Source of the DNA: Bacteroidia bacterium
GTDB taxonomy: Bacteria > Bacteroidota > Bacteroidia > NS11-12g > UBA955
DNA length: 8,720 nucleotides
NCBI GenBank assembly: GCA_023258655.1
Contig: JALQWO010000063.1
Location: 1-8,720 of the forward strand
Reading direction: 5' to 3'
Positions 1-6,608 of this stretch are shown here, one piece after another; within the stretch, counting starts at the first letter, position 1; each line of letters opens with the position of its first letter. The notes below the pieces were generated by a model that was given only the letters and a program-made list of their open reading frames with translations, ran no database searches and was not told the origin of the DNA. The position numbers were made by a program, and so were the translations under genes.

Positions 1-871
1 GGCCCCTCATCCACAAAATCAAAACCCCAATTCCCACCAACAACCACATCACCCAAACCCACAAACTATATCCGGCAGAATAAGCCACGTGCTTCCCCAA
101 GGTTTCCAAGGTGGGAACCGACAACCAACCCGGACTCCCTACCTGCAAATGATGCAGAAAAATTCCCAATTGATGCCCGTACATCGCCACCATCAACACC
201 CAAGGCCATAAATACCGCAACCAAAACCGCCGTGGCAACCACAGCAACCCCAATAAAAACAACAGCCCCAAAAACAGCCCGTTGAAATAATGATTCGACG
301 CCCCCAAATACCCCGATAACGCCAACAACCCCATCGGAGAAATGGAATCCCCCACCCGCAAAGAATCCCCACCGCACAATCCCACCCAGCGCAGCCAAAG
401 GTAAAAAGCCCATAAACTCAGCAAGAGACCAGGCGCATACGGACGTGCGATCTCACTATACATCACCGGAAACTGCAACGTGGCCAACATCGCCGCAGCC
501 ATCAAACCTGCCCAAGGTCTGCCCAACCGCATCCCAATATGTATCGTCAACACCACCGACCCAAAACCACACAACAAAAATGGCAATTTGATCACCCATA
601 CCGCCGTCCCAAACCACTGCGTCCAATACCACAAAAACACCTGTACCAACATCGGATGGCCATCATTCCATACCACCCCATTAATCAATTCTCCCAACCC
701 TGATACCTGCAAACGCATCAAAGCCGACGTCTCGTCATTGGTCAACGGCAACGAAAACAACCAACCAAACCGCAGCAACGCCGCCACCAAAACCACACAC
801 AAAACCAAATAAAAAAACCAACGCTCCCCAACACTCACCCCACGACCCTCGCTGTTTGGTGTGGCCGCCAT
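1..871 (-). CDS. GT-C-fold integral-membrane glycosyltransferase (ArnT/PMT_2-like), 3' end cut by window edge
   Basis: The minus strand is open from an ATG at 871 to the left edge: 290 codons with no stop, so the C-terminus is missing. The product is very hydrophobic, with a first membrane segment near residues 18-40. The first loop carries N-D-E at 45-47, then a His-Pro at 72-73 and a Tyr-Ser-Glu-Ile-Ala-Arg-Pro-Tyr stretch at 138-145. This layout (acidic pair after the first helix, HP, then an Arg-Tyr loop) is that of GT-C enzymes of the ArnT/PMT/RgtA group, which move a sugar from a polyprenyl-phosphate donor on the periplasmic side. Donor and acceptor cannot be told. The start lies 2 bases after the stop of the deacetylase gene, so translation is probably coupled. 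Codon use is odd: nearly all Leu codons are TTG and the sense strand is very rich in G and T. Family assignment is by motif only; residue numbers are counted from this ATG. Confidence 0.8.
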   Translation of the reverse strand, partial: MAATPNSEGRGVSVGERWFFYLVLCVVLVAALLRFGWLFSLPLTNDETSALMRLQVSGLGELINGVVWNDGHPMLVQVFLWYWTQWFGTAVWVIKLPFLLCGFGSVVLTIHIGMRLGRPWAGLMAAAMLATLQFPVMYSEIARPYAPGLLLSLWAFYLWLRWVGLCGGDSLRVGDSISPMGLLALSGYLGASNHYFNGLFLGLLFLLGLLWLPRRFWLRYLWPWVLMVAMYGHQLGIFLHHLQVGSPGWLSVPTLETLGKHVAYSAGYSLWVWVMWLLVGIGVLILWMRG

Positions 872-873
872 CC

Positions 874-1506
874 CTATTCAGAAATCATGCGTACCACTTC
901 AAAAACTTCGGCATATCGGCGCGATACCTGCACCCCACGCATCCGCAGCTGACTGCGTAAAAATTCTTCGTTGGCATACGGACGGTGGGCCTGGCTGCGA
1001 TACTTCGACAATGCCATAACCTTCGCCTGCGCATCCTCCTCACTCACCACCTCAAACGCCGCAGTATTGAAATTCAAGTTGTTCCAAGGCAACTCATAGC
1101 AAAACACATTGCAAAACTTAAAGGCCCGCAACGCCTCCTCAGCCATGGTCTTGTGATCCTGATGAATGTCGTGCAAACAAGGCATCAAAACCGTATCCGG
1201 CTTCAACTCTTCGCGCAAACGAATCAAATCATCCAATATCTCCTGCCTACGGTAATTGAATGTCCTCACCTCATAGCGGTACAAAAAAAGATTTTCCGGC
1301 GAAATACCCAATGCCGCGGTGGCCTCTTTCACCTCGTGAATCAGAATGTCTTTTGGAAACCCCTCAATCACACTCTGCTCACACGCGCTAAACGCCGCAT
1401 AGTAAACCTTCTTTCCCTGTCTGATTAACTTGGCAATCGTAGCGCCACAGCCCAATTCCGCATCATCCGTGTGCGGCGATAACAATAAAATTGTGTTTCC
1501 TACCAT
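874..1506 (-). CDS. PIG-L/LmbE-family zinc-dependent N-acetyl-sugar deacetylase
   Basis: This is a complete 210-residue protein of usual PIG-L family length. The metal-site motif near the N-terminus reads P-H-T-D-D-A-E-L-G-C-G (11-21), where most relatives have PHPDD. His12, Asp14 and Asp15 are in place, and the second histidine motif is H-D-I-H-Q-D-H at 112-118, with His115 and His118 the likely zinc ligand region. The C-terminal part ends in a Tyr-Ala-Glu-Val-Phe segment (198-202) common in the family. Members remove an acetyl group from GlcNAc-type sugars, as in GlcNAc-PI, mycothiol or bacillithiol precursors and surface glycans. Here the antiterminator upstream (7-base ATGGTAG overlap) and the glycosyltransferase 2 bases downstream favour a glycan or glycolipid substrate. 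BshB1, the bacillithiol enzyme, is the main alternative, since some Bacteroidota make this thiol; no other bsh gene is in view. Confidence 0.85.
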   Translation of the reverse strand: MVGNTILLLSPHTDDAELGCGATIAKLIRQGKKVYYAAFSACEQSVIEGFPKDILIHEVKEATAALGISPENLFLYRYEVRTFNYRRQEILDDLIRLREELKPDTVLMPCLHDIHQDHKTMAEEALRAFKFCNVFCYELPWNNLNFNTAAFEVVSEEDAQAKVMALSKYRSQAHRPYANEEFLRSQLRMRGVQVSRRYAEVFEVVRMISE

Positions 1507-2042
1507 AGTGCTTTGTCGCGGTCTTTGTTTTTCTTCTTCAATTTTAACACTTCCCGCGGTAAATTCACCTTATAACTGTTTGAAAATCCTTCCACTGAGA
1601 CAATTACATACACTTCGTCCTCTGAGTAATGCACTTCTACCTCTTCACCTTTGAATGGACCATCAAGCACGGTCGCCAAATCGCCCGGTTCCAACGGCGT
1701 AGACATGTCCTGTTGCTGAATTTGATAACCCTTTTCAATCAATCGTTGAATCAAGGCAACATCTTTATCGGGAACCAATGCGTCTTTCCCATTGTAGCGC
1801 AGATATTTCACCACACCGGGAACTTGCAATACCAAATCGCGCTGAATTTCAGATGGCCGTACAAAGATGTACGCATTGAACAAAGGCATTTCTACCCATT
1901 TTTTGCGATCGCTCCAAACGCGTAAGGTATTAACCAAGGGTAAATAATGTTCGATTTTCCGCTGTGTGAGATAGGCAGAAACTTTTTTCTCCTGCCGGCT
2001 TGCACAGTAAATAACCTTCCAACGATTATCCAACAAGTCCAT
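1500..2042 (-). CDS. NusG-like transcription antiterminator, UpxY/RfaH type
   Basis: This 180-residue protein has a NusG N-terminal (NGN) domain at about 7-105, starting with W-K-V-I-Y-C-A-S-R-Q-E-K-K and containing the P-L-F-N-A-Y-I-F-V-R strand (53-62). A KOW motif follows at about 117-137 (E-P-G-D-L-A-T-V-L-D-G-P-F-K-G). The tail is Lys-rich. General NusG travels with RNA polymerase. Specialised paralogues such as RfaH and the Bacteroides UpxY proteins act on one or a few operons, usually for surface polysaccharide. The position directly before a deacetylase gene (7-base overlap) and a membrane glycosyltransferase fits a specialised paralogue. Housekeeping nusG normally lies in secE-nusG-rplK, which is not seen here. 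The ATG at 2042 is 3 bases after the stop of the flavoprotein gene, so it is probably co-transcribed with genes not related to glycans. That is unusual, as UpxY-type genes tend to be first in their operon. Confidence 0.88.
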   Translation of the reverse strand: MDLLDNRWKVIYCASRQEKKVSAYLTQRKIEHYLPLVNTLRVWSDRKKWVEMPLFNAYIFVRPSEIQRDLVLQVPGVVKYLRYNGKDALVPDKDVALIQRLIEKGYQIQQQDMSTPLEPGDLATVLDGPFKGEEVEVHYSEDEVYVIVSVEGFSNSYKVNLPREVLKLKKKNKDRDKALW

Positions 2043-2045
2043 TCG

Positions 2046-2999
2046 TTAAAAATGAAAAAAAGATGAATTCTGGACGATGGCTTGGTATTCCGCCACCATG
2101 TTTTTTACAATGTCTCCGGCCGACTCTAGGGCATCGATGCGCGCACTAATCTGTCCGATTTCCAATTCTCCCTCCACCAAATCTCCTTCAAACATGCCTC
2201 GCTTCGCTCGGCCTCTTCCCAACAACAACGTTAATTCCTCCACATCCGCACCGCGTTCATATGCCGCAATCACTGATTGATAAAAGGGATTCTTTAACAA
2301 CCGTACCGGCGTTATTTCCTTCAATGTCAACTCCGTAGAACCCTCTACAGCTGCCAAAATCTGTTCCTTAAAATGCGCATGAGCACTGCTTTCCAATGAG
2401 GCTGCAAACCTGCTACCAACCTGAACGCCCGAAGCGCCCAAACACATGGCTGCCGCCATCGTCCTACCACAACCAATACCGCCCGCCGCAATCACCGGAA
2501 CCGATACACTATCCACAATCATGGGAATCAAACACATCGTTGTTGTTTCCTCCCTACCGTTGTGACCACCCGCCTCAAACCCTTCCGCCACAATGGCATC
2601 CACACCAGCATCTTCACATTTTTTTGCAAATTTGGTATTGGCCACCACATGAACTACAGTTATTCCTCTATCCTTCAACCAACCGGTATATTTCGCAGGA
2701 TTCCCTGCACTAGTAAACACAATTTTTACACCCTCTTCCACAATTATCTCCAAATGTTGGTCTATATCTGGATACAACAACGGCACATTCACCCCAAAAG
2801 GTTTGTCCGTGGCGTGCTTGCACTTCCGAATATGATCACGCAATACATCGGGATACATACTCCCGCTACCGATCAAACCCAAACCACCTGCGTTGGACAC
2901 TGCACTAGCTAATTCCCAGCCACTGCACCAAATCATACCCCCCTGTATAATGGGATAGTCAATCCCAAACAACTTCGTGATACTCAATTTCTCTTGCAT
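2046..2999 (-). CDS. FMN-dependent nitronate monooxygenase / FabK-like enoyl-ACP reductase
   Basis: This is a complete 317-residue TIM-barrel flavoprotein of the 2-nitropropane dioxygenase family. Visible motifs are P-I-I-Q-G-G-M (16-22) at the first strand, A-E-G-F-E-A-G-G-H-N-G (138-148) with the family His at 146, A-A-G-G-I-G (171-176) and G-V-Q-V-G-S-R-F (191-198), the last two forming the phosphate-binding part of the FMN site. The family includes class I and II nitronate monooxygenases, which oxidise toxic alkyl nitronates, and FabK, the FMN enoyl-ACP reductase of fatty acid synthesis. The E-G-x-E-x-G-G-H motif occurs in both, so sequence motifs alone do not decide. The gene follows accA by 27 bases, and that context favours a lipid role. 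It precedes the NusG-like gene by 3 bases. The ATG at 2999 leaves the usual short lead before the first barrel strand. Family certain, reaction uncertain. Confidence 0.88.
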   Translation of the reverse strand: MQEKLSITKLFGIDYPIIQGGMIWCSGWELASAVSNAGGLGLIGSGSMYPDVLRDHIRKCKHATDKPFGVNVPLLYPDIDQHLEIIVEEGVKIVFTSAGNPAKYTGWLKDRGITVVHVVANTKFAKKCEDAGVDAIVAEGFEAGGHNGREETTTMCLIPMIVDSVSVPVIAAGGIGCGRTMAAAMCLGASGVQVGSRFAASLESSAHAHFKEQILAAVEGSTELTLKEITPVRLLKNPFYQSVIAAYERGADVEELTLLLGRGRAKRGMFEGDLVEGELEIGQISARIDALESAGDIVKNMVAEYQAIVQNSSFFHF

Positions 3000-3026
3000 G
3001 GGTTTTGGGGTGTTTGAAAAGCCCTT

Positions 3027-3989
3027 TTATGCGTCCACAACAACGCCCATAGACGAGAATTTCGCGATACGCTCTTGTATTCTGGCCTCGGCATCCATGC
3101 CCTCCAATTCAGACAAGCAATTCAAAACTGCATCTTTCAATGAATGATAAGCAGCCTGTGGATCGTGGTGAGCACCTCCCAAAGGCTCTGGAACAATGCC
3201 ATCCACCAATCGATTTTGCAACATATCTGTAGCGGATAATTTCAATGCCTCGGCCGCGCGTTCTTTCATCTCCCAAGTGCGCCACAAAATGCTTGAGCAA
3301 CTCTCCGGACTAATCACGCTATACCAAGTGTATTCCATCATTAATACCCTATCGCCAACACCAATACCCAAAGCACCACCACTGGCACCTTCACCAATAA
3401 CCACACATATCACGGGTACTTTCAATACACTCATCTCCAGCAAATTCCTGGCGATGGCTTCTCCTTGACCCCTTTCTTCTGCTTCCAATCCTGGCGATGC
3501 ACCAGGTGTATCGATCAAAGTGAGGATGGGCACATTGAATTTCTCTGCCAACTTCATCAAACGCAAGGCCTTCCTGTAACCCTCGGGGTTTGGCATACCA
3601 AAATTCCGCAATTGACGCTGCTTGGTATTCCTTCCCTTTTGCTGACCGATGATCATGAAGGGCTTACCCTCAATATTGGCGAATCCACCCACAATGGCTT
3701 TGTCGTCTTTCACATGACGATCACCATGCAACTCAATGAAGTCGGTAGCAATGTTCTCAATGTAATCAAGGGTGTAAGGACGGTCGGGGTGCCTGCTGAT
3801 TTGCACCTTTTGCCAACCCGTCAAATTTCCATATACAGATTGCTTGGCCTCGTCAATCTTGTTTTCCAAGGTCGCCATCATATCCGTCATGTCCAACTTG
3901 CCCTTTTCATGGGTGTCCTTGGCTTTCTCGAGTTGATCCATCAACTCAACTATGTCTTTTTCGAAATCGAACCAATTTTGATTTGCCAT
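3027..3989 (-). CDS. accA: Acetyl-CoA carboxylase, carboxyltransferase subunit alpha
   Basis: AccA pairs with AccD to move the carboxyl group from carboxybiotin to acetyl-CoA, giving malonyl-CoA, the committed step of fatty acid synthesis in the cytoplasm. The 320-residue product has the expected order: a helical N-terminal segment (about 1-50), L-H-G-D-R (87-91), the crotonase-like core with [19 protein letters not shown] (160-178), [12 protein letters not shown] (199-210) and Y-S-V-I-S-P-E (223-229). These Gly-rich turns build the oxyanion holes. The ATG at 3989 was chosen over an in-frame TTG at 3998, because it gives a Met-Ala start and only three residues are lost. AccD, AccB and AccC are not in the window. 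A hairpin with a T-rich tail lies 21 bases before the start, so accA is probably expressed from read-through or a promoter not clearly seen. It leads a tightly spaced set of genes to the left. Confidence 0.97.
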   Translation of the reverse strand: MANQNWFDFEKDIVELMDQLEKAKDTHEKGKLDMTDMMATLENKIDEAKQSVYGNLTGWQKVQISRHPDRPYTLDYIENIATDFIELHGDRHVKDDKAIVGGFANIEGKPFMIIGQQKGRNTKQRQLRNFGMPNPEGYRKALRLMKLAEKFNVPILTLIDTPGASPGLEAEERGQGEAIARNLLEMSVLKVPVICVVIGEGASGGALGIGVGDRVLMMEYTWYSVISPESCSSILWRTWEMKERAAEALKLSATDMLQNRLVDGIVPEPLGGAHHDPQAAYHSLKDAVLNCLSELEGMDAEARIQERIAKFSSMGVVVDA

Positions 3990-4010
3990 CGTATGCAAAT
4001 AAATAAAATT

Positions 4011-4030
4011 ATGGAGCAGTTTTACTCCAT
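4011..4030 (-). terminator. Hairpin with T-rich tail between the small membrane protein gene and accA
   Basis: Read on the minus strand, ATGGAGTA pairs with TGCTCCAT around an AAAC loop: an 8-bp stem with one G-T wobble. It is followed at once by AATTTTATTTATTTG. The stem starts 28 bases after the stop of the 51-residue gene and the T-rich tail runs to about 20 bases before accA. The shape fits a weak intrinsic terminator for the small gene, or an attenuator in the accA leader. The T tract is broken by A residues, so termination may be partial. On the plus strand no T tract follows, so it would work only leftward. Confidence 0.5.
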
Positions 4031-4033
4031 GAT

Positions 4034-4041
4034 GAAATATA
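4034..4041 (-). promoter_or_regulatory. accA: Possible weak -7 box upstream of accA
   Basis: The minus strand reads TATATTTC, seven of eight matches to the Bacteroidota TAnnTTTG box. A TTG lies 24 bases further upstream, which is longer than the usual spacing of about 19-21. Transcription would begin inside the hairpin at 4011-4030 and so remove its left arm from the RNA. This is weak evidence, given because no better accA promoter is visible. Confidence 0.2.
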
Positions 4042-4058
4042 AGTGATGAAAAGAGTAA

Positions 4059-4214
4059 TTATACCCAATCCATGGCCATGGCAATCCCACCAAAGAAGGT
4101 AGGCAGACCAAGCCAAAAGGCCTCAGGTTGAAAAATCGTAAAGTAAGTAAGTGCCAAGCCGCTGATCACAGTGAGCGCCCAGTAGCCTTTGGTGTTACGC
4201 TTTTGAGTATTCAT
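4059..4214 (-). CDS. Small membrane protein, 51 residues, function unknown
   Basis: A short open frame fills most of the gap between the ATP-grasp gene and accA. It starts with ATG at 4214 and ends with TAA at 4059-4061. The product begins with a charged M-N-T-Q-K-R-N-T-K-G and then has two hydrophobic stretches (about residues 11-28 and 33-48) separated by Q-P-E-A, ending M-D-W-V. The layout is that of a two-helix inner-membrane protein with a positive N-terminus, which would stay in the cytoplasm. The family is not recognised. Support for a real gene comes from the well-matched promoter just upstream (4222-4252), the hairpin with T-rich tail after the stop, and the clear membrane-protein composition. 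Start and promoter lie so close that the mRNA may have no leader. It is short, so chance cannot be fully excluded. Confidence 0.7.
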   Translation of the reverse strand: MNTQKRNTKGYWALTVISGLALTYFTIFQPEAFWLGLPTFFGGIAMAMDWV

Positions 4215-4221
4215 AATGTTG

Positions 4222-4252
4222 CGAAGATACTGAGATTCATAAAACTACCCAA
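4222..4252 (-). promoter_or_regulatory. Bacteroidota-type promoter for the 51-residue membrane protein
   Basis: On the minus strand a TTG (4250-4252) is followed after exactly 20 bases by TATCTTCG (4222-4229), one mismatch from TAnnTTTG. This spacing is what primary sigma factors of Bacteroidota prefer. Transcription would start about 5-8 bases downstream, almost on the ATG at 4214, so the transcript would be leaderless or nearly so. The whole promoter lies in the 46 bases between the ATP-grasp stop and the small gene. Confidence 0.55.
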
Positions 4253-4260
4253 GTACAATT

Positions 4261-5310
4261 TTAATCCAATAAACGCTCATCCCAAAAGCGAACAAACTGT
4301 TTACCCCACACGATATCCGCAGTACTTGCAGTCAGTTCTAAACCCAATGCCAAACGCACTGCCTGCACAGGCAAATTCACACCCGCCAACGCCAAGGCAG
4401 AAGTTGTTCCCTGCAAGCGAGGATTTATCTCAATCAAGTGCGGAACACCGTCGGCATCTTCTTTCCACTGCATACCAATGGGACCATCAAGTTCCAAAGA
4501 CTGCGCCAACCGAATACAAAAAGCGATGAGGCCAAAATTCCTATCCAGTTTCCCAGCCACACTTATACCACCGATCATTTTGTCGCGGGTGCGCGGAACA
4601 CAAAATAAACTCTTACCCCCGGAACAAAGCATATCTACCGAATACTCCCTGCCCCACATGTAACCGCAAACCATCAACGGTGTTTCAAACACCTGCGGTA
4701 GGCGCAGCTTCCATTCAGACAATGTCAGGGGTTCAATACCCGCCTTTTTGTTCAAGAAGGCCCCCGACTCTATCTCCTTTACAACGATACCAAAACCCCT
4801 GCTACCATTGCCCCTCACGGGTTTGAAACAAACCCAATCTTGGGATTCTTGCAATGTTGTCACTGCGTCAATAAAGGTATCCAAATCATGAATGATCCGA
4901 AATTCCGGAACCGGTAATCCCAATTCACGGGCTTTTAATGCCGACTTTCCCTTGTCGTTGGCAACATCAATGGCTTCCGCACTACTGACAACAACGGCAA
5001 CGCCTATCTCTTCAAATTTTCCTTTGTTTTTAGCCAAAATATCCAATTCCCGCGTGGTAATTGGCAACACAACATCCACAGCATGTGAGGTACATATATC
5101 CAAAACACAAAGAAGATATTCTTCCTCTCTATGGGTATTTGGAACCACCATGAATTCATCACACAACGACCTCCCATAAGCAAATTCATTGGTATCTCCG
5201 GCGATGACTTTCCAGGATGTTTCTTGGCGAAGACACCGACAAATTCCCGCAAAACCCGGAGCTCCCGCACCGGAAGGTATCAGTACAGTAATGGAATTTT
5301 CAGTAACCAT
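4261..5310 (-). CDS. ATP-grasp ligase of the carbamoyl-phosphate-synthase-like / PylC-like group
   Basis: This is a complete 349-residue protein with a Rossmann-like pre-ATP-grasp domain (about 7-110), starting T-V-L-I-P-S-G-A-G-A-P-G, and an ATP-grasp domain (about 115-320). Seen there are N-D-K-G-K-S (118-123), the nucleotide-binding C-F-K-P-V-R-G-N-G-S-R-G-F-G loop (161-174), G-R-E-Y-S-V-D (220-226) and the metal-binding I-E-I-N-P-R-L-Q-G-T-T-S (293-304), which closely resembles the matching segment of CarB. These enzymes use ATP to make an acyl-phosphate and join it to an amine or thiol. Stand-alone members occur in amino-acid ligation, antibiotic and surface-glycan clusters, and the substrate here cannot be read from sequence. 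The start at 5310 is firm, as an in-frame stop lies 18 bases further upstream with no other start between. It follows the peroxidase gene by 46 bases, so co-transcription is possible. Confidence 0.85.
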   Translation of the reverse strand: MVTENSITVLIPSGAGAPGFAGICRCLRQETSWKVIAGDTNEFAYGRSLCDEFMVVPNTHREEEYLLCVLDICTSHAVDVVLPITTRELDILAKNKGKFEEIGVAVVVSSAEAIDVANDKGKSALKARELGLPVPEFRIIHDLDTFIDAVTTLQESQDWVCFKPVRGNGSRGFGIVVKEIESGAFLNKKAGIEPLTLSEWKLRLPQVFETPLMVCGYMWGREYSVDMLCSGGKSLFCVPRTRDKMIGGISVAGKLDRNFGLIAFCIRLAQSLELDGPIGMQWKEDADGVPHLIEINPRLQGTTSALALAGVNLPVQAVRLALGLELTASTADIVWGKQFVRFWDERLLD

Positions 5311-5356
5311 GGCGGCAGGTGATGACCTCTATCCTCCCGGGATAATTGTCCAACAA

Positions 5357-6562
5357 TTAGTTGGCAAATGGATCTGAGTATTTTGGATTGCTTACGAAAC
5401 TGACGTCTGTAAGCGTGCGCAGAAACGCAATCAAAGCATCTTTTTCTTCAGCTGTGAAGTTCATACGCTTTGGTTGACCGTTGCCATCCTTTAAGTTGGC
5501 ATCCAAATGGGGATGCGCCTGAATGCCTCGGCTGTAATGATCAATCACTGCTTCCAAAGTATTAAAACGACCATCGTGCATATAAGGTGCGCTCAATTCA
5601 ATATTGCGCAAACTAGGAATGCGGAATTTGCCATTGCCTTTACCATTGTCTGCATACGATCTGTCTAATCCAATGTTTGCTGTTCCCGCAACAGTGGGTG
5701 CGCCATAAGCCCCACCTGGATCGTCGGGTGCGCTGAAATTGCTTCCGCTATGGCATTTGAAACAAGCCGCTCTTTCCGAGAAAAACAAGTCATGACCCAT
5801 TTTTTCCATTTGTGTGAACTGAGCCATTCCCTCATTTACCTTGTCATTTTTTGAATTCATCGACACCATAGATGTCACGAAATGTGTAATGGCCAAAGAA
5901 ATCTTTCGTCTGGTAATTTCACTGGTTCCAAAAGCATCCTTGAACAACGGAGCGTAAAAATCTGTAGCAGCCAATTTCTTCTCCAACATTTCATCAGATT
6001 CCATACCCATTTCAATGTGATCAAAAACAGGACGCAGACTCAAATCCATGGGTGATTGTGCACGAGAATCCCAAAACAAATTATTAAATGTTACTGGGTT
6101 GTTGATACTCATGCTATTCCGACGTGTGGTCTTACCGCCGAATCCAACACTGATGGGCTGTCGATCACTAAACGCCAATGACTGATGATGGCAACTGCCA
6201 CAAGAAACAGTATTGTTCAAACTCATGCGTTTGTCGTAAAACAATACCCTACCCAATTTGGCGCTGGCATTGCTGAAAGTCATTGCAGCCTCCTGCATGT
6301 CAGAATCTACATTGCCAGATCCAGGAGGAAACCCTGTATTGAATTTGAATGAACGACTCAATATCATGTCTTTGACACTCAATGAAGTTCCATTGACTTG
6401 GGTAACAAATTCATAGTCAAATGAAGATGCATTTGACAAATTTGGTGTCTTCAATATGCTCCCAGAAATCGCATTGTCTCCATCACAGGCTATCATGCCC
6501 AACATAACCAGGCCGGTCACACCACCCAAAATCACTCCTGTCAATTGTTTAATATTCATCAT
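5357..6562 (-). CDS. Di-heme cytochrome c peroxidase (CcpA/MauG family), probable lipoprotein
   Basis: Bacterial di-heme peroxidases reduce H2O2 to water with electrons from small c-type cytochromes in the periplasm. The 401-residue product has a hydrophobic N-terminal segment (about 6-25) ending in G-M-I-A-C, so Cys26 may be lipidated; Met at -3 makes the lipobox imperfect. Two heme c sites are present: C-G-S-C-H (121-125) and C-F-K-C-H (267-271). F-W-D-S-R-A (163-168) holds the Trp that sits between the hemes in this family. A-P-Y-M-H-D-G-R (325-332) has a Met where CcpA-type enzymes have the distal axial ligand, whereas MauG uses Tyr, so peroxidase is the better name. The start is one of two adjacent ATGs at 6557-6562. 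A possible -7 box and a 7-bp inverted repeat lie upstream. It is divergent from the PHP gene. Electron donor and trigger are unknown. Confidence 0.93.
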   Translation of the reverse strand: MMNIKQLTGVILGGVTGLVMLGMIACDGDNAISGSILKTPNLSNASSFDYEFVTQVNGTSLSVKDMILSRSFKFNTGFPPGSGNVDSDMQEAAMTFSNASAKLGRVLFYDKRMSLNNTVSCGSCHHQSLAFSDRQPISVGFGGKTTRRNSMSINNPVTFNNLFWDSRAQSPMDLSLRPVFDHIEMGMESDEMLEKKLAATDFYAPLFKDAFGTSEITRRKISLAITHFVTSMVSMNSKNDKVNEGMAQFTQMEKMGHDLFFSERAACFKCHSGSNFSAPDDPGGAYGAPTVAGTANIGLDRSYADNGKGNGKFRIPSLRNIELSAPYMHDGRFNTLEAVIDHYSRGIQAHPHLDANLKDGNGQPKRMNFTAEEKDALIAFLRTLTDVSFVSNPKYSDPFAN

Positions 6563-6590
6563 AGAATTTCTGTTAATCGTAGAATAACAA

Positions 6591-6598
6591 CGAAATTA
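6591..6598 (-). promoter_or_regulatory. Probable -7 box for the peroxidase gene
   Basis: The minus strand reads TAATTTCG, one mismatch from TAnnTTTG, and would put the transcription start about 20 bases before the ATG at 6562. No TTG occurs at the ideal spacing: the nearest are 15 and 24 bases upstream, both within the inverted repeat at 6609-6627. An activator at that repeat could make up for the weak -33 element. Confidence 0.35.
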
Positions 6599-6608
6599 GT
6601 GTTAAAGT

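Noticed and set aside
66..413. Minus-strand 115-codon open frame, Gly/Val/Phe-rich
   Set aside because: It lies in another frame of the GT-C glycosyltransferase gene, which has membrane helices, family motifs and an uninterrupted frame from 871 to the edge. The Gly/Val richness comes from the G+T bias.
480..812. Plus-strand 110-codon open frame, Asn/Thr/Pro-rich
   Set aside because: It is antisense to the glycosyltransferase gene. The composition is that of the complement of a G+T-rich gene, with no recognisable domain.
3990..3998. TTG start for accA, three codons upstream
   Set aside because: TTG is rare as a start, there is no Shine-Dalgarno sequence to support it, and the ATG at 3989 gives the expected length.
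3465..4046. Plus-strand 193-codon open frame
   Set aside because: It is antisense to accA, which is certain from its motifs. No family features in the plus-strand product.
5330..5344. TATCC-N5-GGATA inverted repeat before the ATP-grasp gene
   Set aside because: The arms are only 5 bp and lie over a GGGAGGA stretch. It could be chance or part of a distant ribosome-binding region, and is too weak to call.
5341..5370. Stem-loop CCAAC-N5-GTTGG around the peroxidase stop codon as a terminator
   Set aside because: The core stem is only 5 bp, the outer pairs need a bulge, the TAA lies in the loop and no T tract follows.
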